A stretch of DNA of 64,000 bases. Source: Mesorhizobium sp. YIM 152430 (GTDB taxonomy: Bacteria > Pseudomonadota > Alphaproteobacteria > Rhizobiales > Rhizobiaceae). The stretch spans positions 248,001 to 312,000 of the forward strand of contig NZ_JARGES010000056.1 of NCBI RefSeq assembly GCF_029210365.1. Direction: 5' to 3'. The translations under genes were made by a program, and so were the position numbers. Shown in pieces: positions 17,600-26,820 of the stretch. A model generated the notes under the pieces. The model worked only from the letters and a program-made list of their open reading frames with translations, ran no database searches and was not told the DNA's origin. How positions within the stretch are numbered: the first letter of the stretch is position 1; every line of letters begins with the position of its first letter.

Positions 17600-18355
17600 A
17601 TGACAGCCAGCGAAACAACTGCCCCGGCCGCGATCGCCGTTCTGCCGCTGGGTGCGACCGAGCAGCACGGGCCGCATCTGCCTTTCGAGACCGATACCCT
17701 GATCGCAGAGGCGGTCGCGAGCCGGCTCAAGGCACGTTTGGCCGGCGAATTGAACGTCCGGTTCCTGCCGACCGAGCCGGTCGGATATTCGATCGAACAT
17801 ATGGACGCTGACGGCACGAAGAGCCTGACCTTTCAGGAAGCAATCGACCGCTGGATCGGCATCGGCGCCAAGCTGTCGCAACTCGGCACGAGAAAACTCG
17901 TGATGCTCAACGCTCATGGCGGCAATTCGCCCTTGATGACGATCGTCGCCACCGAACTGCGCGTGCGGCACGCCATGCTCGCCGTCGCGACGAGTTGGAC
18001 GCGTTTCGGCTATCCCGCCGACATCGTGACACCGCAGGAAAAAGCGATTGGCATTCACGGCGGGTTGGTCGAGACCAGCGTCATGCTGGCGATCCGCCCG
18101 GACCTCGTCGATCTGTCGAAGACCCGCGACTTCGCCTCGGCGCACTCGCGGTTTGAACGGGACTTCACCCATCTGCGCGCCTATGGACCACATGCGTTCG
18201 GCTGGAAGATGTCGGACCTGTCCCCCGACGGCGTCACCGGAAACGCCGCCGCCGCGACAGCCGAAAAGGGCGAGCGCATCCTGGACCACGCGGTTTCGGG
18301 ACTGGCCGACCTTGTCCGCGACGTGGCGAAATTCGACCTCGCAACCCTCGCCTGA
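17600..18355 (+). CDS. Creatininase-family amidohydrolase
   Basis: 251 residues with the metal-binding LPLGATEQHGPHLPFETD and NAHGGN motifs and a later HGGLVETSVML segment, so all creatininase-fold metal ligands (Glu, His, Asp, His, Glu) appear present. Family members hydrolyse cyclic amides or formamides (creatinine, FAPy intermediates, mycofactocin precursor). Nothing nearby fixes the substrate. The divergent MarR gene may regulate it. The ribosome site before ATG 17600 is weak (CAGAAAG). Confidence 0.88.
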   Translation: MTASETTAPAAIAVLPLGATEQHGPHLPFETDTLIAEAVASRLKARLAGELNVRFLPTEPVGYSIEHMDADGTKSLTFQEAIDRWIGIGAKLSQLGTRKLVMLNAHGGNSPLMTIVATELRVRHAMLAVATSWTRFGYPADIVTPQEKAIGIHGGLVETSVMLAIRPDLVDLSKTRDFASAHSRFERDFTHLRAYGPHAFGWKMSDLSPDGVTGNAAAATAEKGERILDHAVSGLADLVRDVAKFDLATLA

Positions 18356-18361
18356 AGGAAG

Positions 18362-19060
18362 TCAGCCGATGGCTATGACCAACGCAGATTGCAGGCGTTG
18401 GCCGGCCCGCGCCATCTCGGCAAGCGCGGTCCGGCCGGCGCGCTGCGCGATCCCGTCGCGGTCGTTGAACACGGCGCCGGACAGCGGCCGGTCGCGATAG
18501 GGTGAAACGCTCGAATAGATCTCCCGGCTGAGCGCGTCGGGAAAGAACATCTGCCCCGTCACCTGCGCCCTGTCCTCGACGATCGCGGAAAAATGGATAT
18601 GCGGCGTCCGCCCGGGATACCAGCCGGGATAGATGGTCGAGAAGGAAACGATACCGTCCGCGTCGGCGAACTGCGTGCCGCGCATGAAGGTCTGCCCGCG
18701 CGTGTCCAGTCCGCCCGGCTGTCCGCGGTAGCCTGAGTAGACGCCCTGCGCATCGCAATGCCAGATGTCGAGCCGGGCACCGCCGAGCGGACGGCAATCC
18801 GCGCCGACGATCTGGAACCGGGCCGTCAGCGGCACGCCGGGACGGCCCTCGGCAATGTCGGATCGTCTCAGTTGCGGATCGAAATAGAACGGCCCTGCGG
18901 TGGTCTGCGGCATCAGCCTGCAAACGCCGGCTCCGGAAATCAAGGGCTGCGCAGCGGCCGGCCGCATCGACGCGGCGACGAAGACCCCGCTGGCCGTCAC
19001 GGCGATCATGCCGAGCGCTTCGCGTCGGGTCGCGCGTCCTTGTTCGGATCGGTGGGTCAT
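18362..19060 (-). CDS. Tat-exported intradiol ring-cleavage dioxygenase family protein
   Basis: 232 residues from ATG 19060. The N-terminus [20 protein letters not shown] is a twin-arginine signal ending near PAAAQP, so export is likely. The catalytic domain shows the non-haem iron ligands of protocatechuate/catechol dioxygenases: Tyr in GVYSGYRG, Tyr in YPGWYPGR, then His-x-His in TPHIHF. Most intradiol dioxygenases are cytoplasmic and two-subunit or larger, so this is one of the exported single-domain relatives of unknown substrate. It converges with the creatininase gene 6 bases away. Confidence 0.85.
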   Translation of the reverse strand: MTHRSEQGRATRREALGMIAVTASGVFVAASMRPAAAQPLISGAGVCRLMPQTTAGPFYFDPQLRRSDIAEGRPGVPLTARFQIVGADCRPLGGARLDIWHCDAQGVYSGYRGQPGGLDTRGQTFMRGTQFADADGIVSFSTIYPGWYPGRTPHIHFSAIVEDRAQVTGQMFFPDALSREIYSSVSPYRDRPLSGAVFNDRDGIAQRAGRTALAEMARAGQRLQSALVIAIG

Positions 19061-19213
19061 GGCTCCGGTGCCTCCGTTCGATCCGAATGCTACATCGACT
19101 GCCGGCGATGGACGAATGAACAGTTCGTCAGGCCGTTCACCCCCGTGCAAAACGGGACAACCGGCCTTATATGGGGCCAACCTCTTTCATCCTCCCCAAA
19201 GGAGACGCGATCC

Positions 19214-20242
19214 ATGTCCGACGCGCAGCCCCAGATTCCCGTTACCGTCCTCACCGGATATCTCGGTTCCGGCAAGACGACCCTTCTCAATCGCATCCTC
19301 TCCGAGGACCACGGCAAGCGCTACGCCGTCATCGTCAACGAGTTCGGCGAAATCGGCATCGACAACGACCTGATCGTGGAATCCGACGAGGAAATCTACG
19401 AGATGAACAATGGCTGCATCTGCTGCACGGTGCGCGGCGACCTGATCCGCACCGTCGAGACGCTGATGCGCCGCCCCGGCCGCTTCGATGCGATCCTGGT
19501 CGAGACGACGGGCCTTGCCGACCCCGCCCCCGTCGCCCAGACCTTCTTCATGGACGACGACGTGCGCGCCAAGACGCGGCTCGATGCGGTCGTCGCGCTG
19601 GTCGATGCCAAGCACCTGCCGCTTCGCCTCAAGGACTCGCGCGAGGCCGCCGACCAGATCGCATTCGCCGACGTCGTCGTCCTGAACAAGACCGACCTCG
19701 TGACCGACGATGAGTTGCGCCAGGTCGAGGCATCCATCCGCCGCATCAACCCCTCGGCCCGCATCCATCGCACCGAGCGTTCGGCGGTCGACCTTGCCGA
19801 GGTTCTCGACCGCGGCGCCTTCGACCTGAAGCGCGCGATGGAAAACGACCCGCATTTCCTCGACGACGACCATGATCACGAGCACAGCCACGATCATGAC
19901 GACCACGATCATCATCATGATCACGCGCATTCCTCCCATATCGAAGCTTCGGGCGTGAAGTCGATCGCGCTGCGTGGCGGCGACATGGACCCGAAGAAAT
20001 TCTTCCCGTGGATCGAGAAGACCACCCAGATCGACGGCGCCAATATCCTGCGTCTGAAGGGCATCATCGCCATCAAGGACGATCCGGAGCGGTATGTCGT
20101 CCAGGGCGTTCACATGATCCTGGAAGGCGACCACCAGCGCGCGTGGAAGGACGGCGAGAAGCGCGAGAGCCGGCTGGTGTTCATCGGGCGCGAGCTGGAC
20201 GAGGAACGCCTGCGGCGCACGTTCGAAGCGTGTCAGGCATAG
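19214..20242 (+). CDS. CobW-family GTPase, zinc-chaperone type
   Basis: 342 residues. [14 protein letters not shown] is the Walker A motif, [13 protein letters not shown] carries the metal-binding CxCC, and VVLNKTDL is the guanine-specificity motif. From about residue 217 a His/Asp-rich stretch (more than ten His within 30 residues) precedes the CobW C-terminal domain. The start [18 protein letters not shown] is chosen over a longer frame. Role by family: GTP-dependent delivery of zinc or another metal in the cytoplasm. No Zur-like box was evident. The WD40 gene follows after 15 bases. Confidence 0.93.
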   Translation: MSDAQPQIPVTVLTGYLGSGKTTLLNRILSEDHGKRYAVIVNEFGEIGIDNDLIVESDEEIYEMNNGCICCTVRGDLIRTVETLMRRPGRFDAILVETTGLADPAPVAQTFFMDDDVRAKTRLDAVVALVDAKHLPLRLKDSREAADQIAFADVVVLNKTDLVTDDELRQVEASIRRINPSARIHRTERSAVDLAEVLDRGAFDLKRAMENDPHFLDDDHDHEHSHDHDDHDHHHDHAHSSHIEASGVKSIALRGGDMDPKKFFPWIEKTTQIDGANILRLKGIIAIKDDPERYVVQGVHMILEGDHQRAWKDGEKRESRLVFIGRELDEERLRRTFEACQA

Positions 20243-20257
20243 GAAGCCCACCGACCC

Positions 20258-21235
20258 ATGCCCACAGTCGCCCCGCTCGACATTTCCGCCCATTGCATCA
20301 CGGCGGCTTTCGTTTCCGACATTCCGCATTTTGCGCTGGCCGACGGCACCGTCCATCGCCTCGACCACGGCCACAAGCATGTCGACGCCCATGAAGGCGG
20401 GCTGCTCTGCGCCGTCGCCAACGAGGCGCGCGACCGCCTCCTGACAGGCGGCGAAGACGGCAAGGTGCTCTCGCTTGGTGCGGACGGGACATCCGAAACG
20501 CTTGCCGAGATCGGCCGCAAGTGGGTTTCGGCCATCGCCGCCGGCCCGCGCGGCGCGGTCGCCTTTGCGACCGGCAGGGCAGCGCATGTGCTGCTGCCCG
20601 ATGGTGCGGAGAATACGTTCGACCATCCGCGGACCGTCGAAGGTCTCGCCTTCGCGCCGAAGGGGATGCGCATCGCCGCCGCGCGCTACAATGGCGCCAC
20701 GCTGCATTTCCCCGCGACCGCCGGCAAGCCTTCCGAGCTCGAATGGGCGGGTGCGCATATCGGCGTCACCTTCTCGCCGGACGGCAATTTCCTCGTTACC
20801 GCCATGCAGGAAAACGCGCTTCACGGCTGGAAGCTCGCCGACGGCAAGCACATGCGCATGTCGGGCTATCCGGCCAAGGTAAAGAGCCTGTCCTGGGGAC
20901 CGAAGGGCAAATGGCTGGCAAGTTCGGGCGCGCCGGCGGCGATCGTCTGGCCGTTCCAGACAAGGGACGGGCCGATGGGCAAGGCACCGCTGGAACTGGG
21001 CACGCGCGGCGACACGATGGCCACCGCCGTCGCCTTCCACCCGACCGAGGAAATCCTCGCCATCGGCTATCGCGACGGCATGGTGATGGCCGCGCGCGTG
21101 GCCGATGCCAAGGAAGTGCTGTTGCGAAGGCCCGGCAGCGGCGCGATCACCTCGATGGACTGGGACCGGGAAGGCCGCCGCATCGCCTTCGGCTCGCAGG
21201 CCGGTGATTGCGGCGTCATCGACGTCGCCGGCTGA
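20258..21235 (+). CDS. WD40-repeat protein linked to the CobW GTPase
   Basis: 325 residues built of beta-propeller repeats (for example GGLLCAVANEARDRLLTGGEDGKV, the AHIGVTFSPDGNFLVTAMQEN repeat, SLSWGPKGKWLASSG, AITSMDWDREGRRIAFGSQ). No signal peptide. Propellers of this kind act as binding platforms. The tight spacing after the CobW gene implies a shared function in metal handling, but no activity is known to me. Confidence 0.85.
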   Translation: MPTVAPLDISAHCITAAFVSDIPHFALADGTVHRLDHGHKHVDAHEGGLLCAVANEARDRLLTGGEDGKVLSLGADGTSETLAEIGRKWVSAIAAGPRGAVAFATGRAAHVLLPDGAENTFDHPRTVEGLAFAPKGMRIAAARYNGATLHFPATAGKPSELEWAGAHIGVTFSPDGNFLVTAMQENALHGWKLADGKHMRMSGYPAKVKSLSWGPKGKWLASSGAPAAIVWPFQTRDGPMGKAPLELGTRGDTMATAVAFHPTEEILAIGYRDGMVMAARVADAKEVLLRRPGSGAITSMDWDREGRRIAFGSQAGDCGVIDVAG

Positions 21236-21291
21236 CCGATTGCGGTCGGGCAACCCGCGAGCTAGAACCGGCGGCGATTGGAGCTCATTCG

Positions 21292-22668
21292 ATGGACGGA
21301 CAGGATTCGCAAGCGATATGCGGCGTCGACGCTGCGCGCATCCGCGAGCTGCGGGCGCGCGAGGAACGCGCCTACGCCAAGGCGCGGCCCAAATCGCATA
21401 AAGTCGCAGGCCACGGCCTGACCGGCTTTCTGGGCGGCGTGCCGATGCACTGGATGGCCGACTGGCCGATGCCGTTCCCGATGATCGTCGACAAGGCGTC
21501 GGGCGCGACGCTGACCGACATGGACGGCAATGCGCTCGACGATTTCTGCCTCGGCGACACCGGCTCGATGTTCGGCCATTCGCCGGCGCCGGTGGCGCGC
21601 GCGATCCGCCGGCAGGCGCGGCGGGGCCTCACCTACATGCTGCCGAGCGAGGACGCGCTTAATCTCGGAAAGCTTCTGACGGACATGTTCGGCCTGCCCT
21701 TCTGGCAGATCGCGACAACGGCGAGCGATGCCAACCGCTTTGCCCTGCGTGTCGCAAGAGCGGTGACCGGGCGCGACAGGATCCTCGTCTTCAACGGCTG
21801 CTATCACGGCGCGGTCGACGAAACGATGGTGCGGCTGAAAGACGGCAAGCCGGTCAACCGGCCGGGCCTTGCCGGCGAGTTCCGCGACCTGACGCAGGCG
21901 ACACGCATCATCGAGTTCAACGATGTCGAGGCGCTTGAAGGCGAACTGGCGCATGGCGACGTCGCTTGCGTCATCACTGAGCCGGTGCTGACCAATTCCT
22001 GCATGGTGCTGCCAGATGAGGGCTTCCATGCCGCCCTGCGCGCGGCGACGCGCGAGCACGGCGCGCTGCTGCTGATCGACGAAACGCACACCATCTCGAC
22101 CGCGCACGGCGGCTACACCGCAGCGCAAGGGCTGGAGCCCGACCTGTTCGTGCTCGGCAAGCCGGTCGCCGGCGGTGTTCCGGCCAGTGTCTGGGGCATG
22201 AGCGCTGCCGTCGCGGCGCGCTGGGCGACCTATCAGGCGACGAAGGAACCGGGCTATTCGGGCATGGGCACGACGCTGTCCGCCAACCCGCTCCAGTTCG
22301 CCGCCATGCGCGCGATGCTGGAAGAGGTGATGACGCCGGCCGCCTATGAGCACATGGAAAAGCTCGCCGCGCGGCTGGAAAAGGGCCTCGCCAGGGCGAT
22401 CGCCAGGCACGGCCTGCGCTGGCACGTCGTCCGCGTCGGCGCGCGCGTCGAGTTCATCTGCGCGCCCGGGCCGCTGAAGAACGGCGCCGAGGCGGAAGCC
22501 GCGCACAAGCCCGAACTGGAAGCCGCGATCCATCTCGCACTCGTCAATCGCGGCTGCCTCATCGCACCGTTCCACAACATGATGCTGGTTTCGCCGGCGA
22601 CGCGGAAGCGGCAGGTGGATGGGCTGGTGACGGCGTTCGGAGCGATTTTGGGGGAACTGGCGGCATGA
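21292..22668 (+). CDS. Class III (glutamate-1-semialdehyde aminomutase-like) aminotransferase
   Basis: 458 residues, PLP enzyme. The PLP lysine is Lys290 in FVLGKPVAGGVPASVWG; CYHGAVDETMV and LLIDETHTISTAHGG are typical cofactor-binding segments. The start MDGQDSQ is chosen because upstream sequence shows no homology pattern. Its stop overlaps the next start (ATGA), so it is translationally coupled to a glutamine synthetase-like ligase. That pairing suggests an amine or amino acid is both glutamylated and transaminated; the substrate is unknown. Confidence 0.87.
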   Translation: MDGQDSQAICGVDAARIRELRAREERAYAKARPKSHKVAGHGLTGFLGGVPMHWMADWPMPFPMIVDKASGATLTDMDGNALDDFCLGDTGSMFGHSPAPVARAIRRQARRGLTYMLPSEDALNLGKLLTDMFGLPFWQIATTASDANRFALRVARAVTGRDRILVFNGCYHGAVDETMVRLKDGKPVNRPGLAGEFRDLTQATRIIEFNDVEALEGELAHGDVACVITEPVLTNSCMVLPDEGFHAALRAATREHGALLLIDETHTISTAHGGYTAAQGLEPDLFVLGKPVAGGVPASVWGMSAAVAARWATYQATKEPGYSGMGTTLSANPLQFAAMRAMLEEVMTPAAYEHMEKLAARLEKGLARAIARHGLRWHVVRVGARVEFICAPGPLKNGAEAEAAHKPELEAAIHLALVNRGCLIAPFHNMMLVSPATRKRQVDGLVTAFGAILGELAA

Positions 22669-24050
22669 CCTCCCCTTCCGGCTCCACCGCCAGTGAAGCC
22701 CGCGACTTCCTCGACGCCCACCCCGAGATCGAAGCCTTCGACATCGTGCTGACCGACGCCAACGGCATCGGTCGTGGGAAGATCATCCGCCGGCATGAAC
22801 TGACCGGCCTCTACGAGAACGGCCGGCATTTGCCGATCTCGATCCTCGGCCTCGACATCGTCGGCGAGGACGTTCACGAGACGGGGTTGATCTGGGATTC
22901 GGGCGACGGGGATTTGCGCGCCTGGCCGATCCCCGGCACGCTCATGCCGCTCCACGGCACGCGGCCCGCGCGCGGTCAGGTGCTTATGTCGATGTACCAT
23001 CTCGACGGCACGGCCATGGGCTCCGACCCGCGACACGCGCTGGCGCGGCAGGTCGAAGCCTTCGCGGCCAAGGGCCTCAAGCCCGCCGGCGCTTTCGAAC
23101 TGGAATTCTTCCTGCTTGCCAACGAGCGCGACGGCAATGGCCGCATCCAGCCCGCCCGCGCCGTGCTCGACGGGCTCGCGAGCGCCAAGACCGAGGTCTA
23201 TTCGGTCGACCATCTGCACGGCATGGAGCCGCTTTTCTCCGACATCTACGCGGCCGCGAAAGCGCAGGACATCCCCGCCGAAACGGTGATTTCCGAATAC
23301 GCGCCCGGCCAGTACGAACTGACTCTGAACTATCGCAACGACATTTTGCGCGCGGCCGACGACCTCCTGATGCTGAAGCGCCTGGTGCGGCTTCAGGCGC
23401 GTCGACACGGCGTCACCGCCTGCTTCATGGCCAAGCCCATCGAGGATTATGCGGGATCGGGGATGCATCTGCATGTCTCGATGCAGGACGAGGCCGGCCG
23501 CAACGTTTTCGCCGAGGCACGTGAGGGCGCGTGGAACGACACCATCCTCAACGCCCTCGGCGGGCTTGCCGGCACGATGGGCGAATCGATGCTCGTCTTC
23601 GCTCCTCACGCCAATTCCTGGCGGCGGTTCGTCTCGCAATCCTATGCGCCGGTCGCGCCGACCTGGGGCGTCAACAACCGCTCGGTCGCGCTGCGAATCC
23701 CGGCAGGATCGAAATCGGCGCGGCGTATCGAGCATCGGCCTTCAGGCGTCGACGCCAACCCGTATCTGGTCGCCGCGACCGTGCTCGCAGGCATCGCCAA
23801 GGGCATGGACGAACGGCTCGATCCGGGCCCGGAGACGACCGGAAACGGATATGCAGACGAGGCGTCCGGCCCGACGATGCCCTCCAACTGGCTTGCCGCG
23901 ATCGAGGCCGCCGAAGCTTCGGCCTTCCTCAAATCCGCGCTCGGGCCGGAGATGCACCGCACCTTCTGCGCCATCAAGCGCGCCGAATATCTGCGCGTTG
24001 CCCGCACCGTGAGCGAACTCGACTACCACCTCTATCTGCACACGGTTTGA
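22665..24050 (+). CDS. Glutamine synthetase-family ligase (gamma-glutamylamine synthetase, PuuA type)
   Basis: 461 residues. GS hallmarks are present: ELEFFLLANE, GMHLHVSMQ, NNRSVALRIPAG, and RIEHRPSGVDANPYL. Length and N-terminus match PuuA/GlnA3-4-like gamma-glutamylpolyamine or amino-acid-amide ligases rather than GlnA (no adenylylation-site pattern recognised). It joins glutamate to an amine using ATP in the cytoplasm. Coupled to the upstream aminotransferase by a 4-base overlap; an amidotransferase of the matching hydrolase type lies at 12072. Confidence 0.88.
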   Translation: MTSPSGSTASEARDFLDAHPEIEAFDIVLTDANGIGRGKIIRRHELTGLYENGRHLPISILGLDIVGEDVHETGLIWDSGDGDLRAWPIPGTLMPLHGTRPARGQVLMSMYHLDGTAMGSDPRHALARQVEAFAAKGLKPAGAFELEFFLLANERDGNGRIQPARAVLDGLASAKTEVYSVDHLHGMEPLFSDIYAAAKAQDIPAETVISEYAPGQYELTLNYRNDILRAADDLLMLKRLVRLQARRHGVTACFMAKPIEDYAGSGMHLHVSMQDEAGRNVFAEAREGAWNDTILNALGGLAGTMGESMLVFAPHANSWRRFVSQSYAPVAPTWGVNNRSVALRIPAGSKSARRIEHRPSGVDANPYLVAATVLAGIAKGMDERLDPGPETTGNGYADEASGPTMPSNWLAAIEAAEASAFLKSALGPEMHRTFCAIKRAEYLRVARTVSELDYHLYLHTV

Positions 24051-24094
24051 TTCTCGCCTCATCACGTCAAAGTTAATGGCGCCTCGCGATACAA

Positions 24095-24109
24095 GAACAT
24101 AACAAGAAC
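24095..24109. promoter_or_regulatory. SOS (LexA) box at the radical SAM/UdgX operon
   Basis: GAAC-ATAACAA-GAAC is an exact GAAC-N7-GAAC, the complement of the GTTC-N7-GTTC LexA site known for alphaproteobacteria. It ends 2 bases before the ATG of the first gene, so LexA binding would block transcription or elongation at the start. Sequence match is direct; LexA binding is inferred. Confidence 0.75.
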
Positions 24110-24111
24110 GA

Positions 24112-25347
24112 ATGACCGTTCTTTCGACTCGCGACAAGCTGGCGATCCTGTCGGACGCCGCCAAATACGATGCTTCCTGCGCTTCCTCCGGCGCAGCCAA
24201 GCGCAATTCGCTGAAATCGGGCGGCATCGGTTCGACGGAAGGGTCCGGCATCTGTCATTCCTATGCGCCGGACGGCCGTTGCATCTCGCTCTTGAAAATC
24301 CTTCTGACCAATTTCTGCATCTACGATTGCAGCTACTGCATCAACCGCTCCTCCTCCAATGTGAAACGCGCGCGCTTTTCGATCGAGGAGGTGGTGCGGC
24401 TGACGCTGGAATTCTACAAGCGCAACTACATCGAGGGCCTGTTCCTCTCCTCCGGCGTCATCCGCTCGCCCGACGAGACGATGGGCGAGATGGTGGAAAT
24501 CGCGCGCCGGCTGCGCGTCGACGAGAAGTTCGGCGGCTACATCCACTTGAAGACCATCCCCGAATGCGCACCCGAACTGCTTGAACAGGCCGGTCTTTAT
24601 GCCGACCGCCTGTCCATCAATGTTGAACTGCCGACCGATGAGGGCGTGAAGCGGCTGGCTCCCGAAAAGCGGCCCGAGACGATCCGTCTCTCGATGGCGA
24701 AGCTGCGCGCCAAGATCGAGGAGAAGGCCGAGCCGACGCTGAAGACGAAGAAACGCCAGCGCTTCGCGCCAGGCGGCCAGTCGACGCAGATGATCGTCGG
24801 CGCCGATGCGACGAACGACGCCGAAATTCTCGGTGCCAGCGCGCGGCTTTACGGCAGCTACCAGCTTCGGCGCGTCTACTATTCCGCCTTCAGCCCGATC
24901 CCGGACGCCTCGTCGGCGCTGCCCTTGATGAAGCCGCCGCTGATGCGCGAGCACCGCCTGTATCAGGCCGACTGGCTGATGCGCTTCTACGGCTTCGACC
25001 GGCATGAGATCGTCGCGGGCCGGCAAGACGGGATGCTCGATCTGGAGATCGACCCGAAGCTGTCATGGGCACTCGCCAATCGCGGCGCTTTCCCCGTCGA
25101 CGTCAACCGGGCGCCGCGCGAAATGCTCCTGCGCGTGCCCGGTTTCGGCACCAGAGCGGTGCAGAAGATGCTCGACATGCGCCGCTTTCGTCGTCTGCGG
25201 CTCGAGGATGTCGGCCGGCTGTGCCAGTCGATCGCGAAGGTCCGCCCCTTCATCGTCGCCGAAGGTTGGTCGCCGGGCGGGACGACGGATGCGCAACATC
25301 TGCGGGCACGGCTGATTGGCAGGCCGACGCAGTTGAGTTTGTTCTGA
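24112..25347 (+). CDS. Radical SAM protein of the UDG-linked DNA modification/repair family
   Basis: 411 residues. The SAM 4Fe-4S motif is C69-IYD-C73-SY-C76. The C-terminus holds a helix-hairpin-helix (VNRAPREMLLRVPGFGTRAVQKML), which implies DNA binding. The pattern matches the radical SAM family found beside DUF4130 and uracil-DNA glycosylase-like genes (called a putative DNA modification/repair radical SAM protein). The reaction is unknown; repair of a damaged base by radical chemistry is plausible. The next gene starts one base after its stop. The GAAC-N7-GAAC box just before the start suggests induction by DNA damage. Confidence 0.9.
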   Translation: MTVLSTRDKLAILSDAAKYDASCASSGAAKRNSLKSGGIGSTEGSGICHSYAPDGRCISLLKILLTNFCIYDCSYCINRSSSNVKRARFSIEEVVRLTLEFYKRNYIEGLFLSSGVIRSPDETMGEMVEIARRLRVDEKFGGYIHLKTIPECAPELLEQAGLYADRLSINVELPTDEGVKRLAPEKRPETIRLSMAKLRAKIEEKAEPTLKTKKRQRFAPGGQSTQMIVGADATNDAEILGASARLYGSYQLRRVYYSAFSPIPDASSALPLMKPPLMREHRLYQADWLMRFYGFDRHEIVAGRQDGMLDLEIDPKLSWALANRGAFPVDVNRAPREMLLRVPGFGTRAVQKMLDMRRFRRLRLEDVGRLCQSIAKVRPFIVAEGWSPGGTTDAQHLRARLIGRPTQLSLF

Positions 25348-25348
25348 G

Positions 25349-26818
25349 ATGATTGTGCTCCACGCCACCACTCTCCAAACCGTCCACCTTTCTTCCCAGA
25401 CCGACTTCCCCGCCTGGCGCGATGCCGCCCGCCGTCTCGCAACCAACGACATCCCCCCGGCCGACATCGTCTGGAACGTCGGCGAAAGCGATGACCTCTT
25501 CGCCGACGACGCCTCCTTGCCCGAGGTCGCACCCCAGGTGGCGCTCAACGTTCCGCGTGAATTCATCGACCGCGCCGAGGCGGTGATCTGTCATTCCGAC
25601 CCGGCCCGTTTCGCCCTCCTCTACCGCATCCTTGTCCGGCTGCGCGCCGATCCGAACCTGTTGAAGATCGCGTCCGATCCGGACGTGATGAAGCTCAACG
25701 AGATGGAAAAAGCCGTCCGCCGCGACATTCACAAGATGCGCGCCTTCGTGCGGTTCGTGGAAATCGGCGAGGGCGAGGACGCGCGCTATGCCGCGTGGTT
25801 CGAGCCCGATCATTTCATCGTCGAGCGCAACGCACCCTTCTTCGTGCGCCGGTTCACCGGGATGAAATGGGCCATCCTGACGCCCAAGGGCACCGCCGAA
25901 TGGGACGGCGAAAGCCTGACCATCGGTCCGCCCGCCTCGAAGGCCGACGCGCCGGCGGCCGATGCGACCGAGGACCTTTGGCTCACCTATTTCACCAACA
26001 TCTTCAACCCCGCGCGGCTGAAGGTGAAGGCGATGCAGGCCGAGATGCCGAAGAAATACTGGAAGAACCTGCCCGAGGCGGCGCTGATCCCCGACCTGAT
26101 TAGGGGCGCGGACCGGGCTGCCAGGGAGATGATCGAAAGAATGCCCACCCTGCCGGCGCCGCATCATGCGAAGGTTCAGGAGAAATACTGGTCGGCGAAG
26201 GAAGCGACTGCCGCCCCCGAGGCGCCCGCCGGCTCGCTGGACGAGGCGCGCAGACAGGCCGAGGGCTGCCGCCGCTGCCCGCTCTGGCGCGACGCGACGC
26301 AGACCGTGTTCGGCGAGGGACCGCACGATGCGCGGATCGTCTTCGTCGGCGAACAGCCGGGCGACCGGGAGGACATTGCCGGCAAGCCCTTCGTCGGCCC
26401 GGCCGGCAAGGTCTTCAACGACGTGCTCGACGAAGCCGGGATCGACCGGCGCATAACCTATGTCACCAATGCGGTAAAGCACTTCAAGTTCGAGCCGCGC
26501 GGCAAGCGGCGCATTCACTTCAAACCCAATGTGGTCGAGGTGCTGGCCTGCCGCTGGTGGGTGGAGCAAGAACTGGGCCTCATCCAGCCGGACCTCGCCG
26601 TGGCGCTCGGCGCGACCGCGGCGCTGTCGTTGCTCGGCAGAGCGATCCCGGTGACGAAGCTGCGGGGCGAGGTTCTGACGCGCGACGACGGCCTGCGAGT
26701 CTTCATCACCATCCACCCCTCCTTCATCCTGCGCATCAGTGAGCGCGCGGACGCCGAGGCGGAGCGGACGCGTTTCGTGGAGGACATGGTGGCGGTGAGA
26801 AAGTTGATGGCGGCGTAG
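25349..26818 (+). CDS. DUF4130 domain fused to UdgX-type uracil-DNA glycosylase
   Basis: 489 residues in two parts. Residues about 1-250 match the DUF4130/TIGR03915 domain of unknown function (FARRILVRLRADPNLLKI-like core, WFEPDHFIVERNAPFFVRRF, MPKKYWKNLPEA). Residues about 290-489 are a UdgX-type glycosylase: CxxC in EGCRRCPLW, GEQPGDRED near 334, NAVKHFKF, and the KRRIH loop at 386-390. In characterised UdgX the His of this loop (here His390) becomes covalently joined to DNA after uracil removal. The gene is coupled to the radical SAM gene and under the same SOS-type box. Whether this fusion keeps the suicide reaction is untested. Confidence 0.92.
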   Translation: MIVLHATTLQTVHLSSQTDFPAWRDAARRLATNDIPPADIVWNVGESDDLFADDASLPEVAPQVALNVPREFIDRAEAVICHSDPARFALLYRILVRLRADPNLLKIASDPDVMKLNEMEKAVRRDIHKMRAFVRFVEIGEGEDARYAAWFEPDHFIVERNAPFFVRRFTGMKWAILTPKGTAEWDGESLTIGPPASKADAPAADATEDLWLTYFTNIFNPARLKVKAMQAEMPKKYWKNLPEAALIPDLIRGADRAAREMIERMPTLPAPHHAKVQEKYWSAKEATAAPEAPAGSLDEARRQAEGCRRCPLWRDATQTVFGEGPHDARIVFVGEQPGDREDIAGKPFVGPAGKVFNDVLDEAGIDRRITYVTNAVKHFKFEPRGKRRIHFKPNVVEVLACRWWVEQELGLIQPDLAVALGATAALSLLGRAIPVTKLRGEVLTRDDGLRVFITIHPSFILRISERADAEAERTRFVEDMVAVRKLMAA

Positions 26819-26820
26819 TT

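Noticed and set aside
19187-21253. A 688-codon minus-strand frame across the CobW and WD40 genes
   Set aside because: It spans two real genes and their gap, and shows no recognisable protein.
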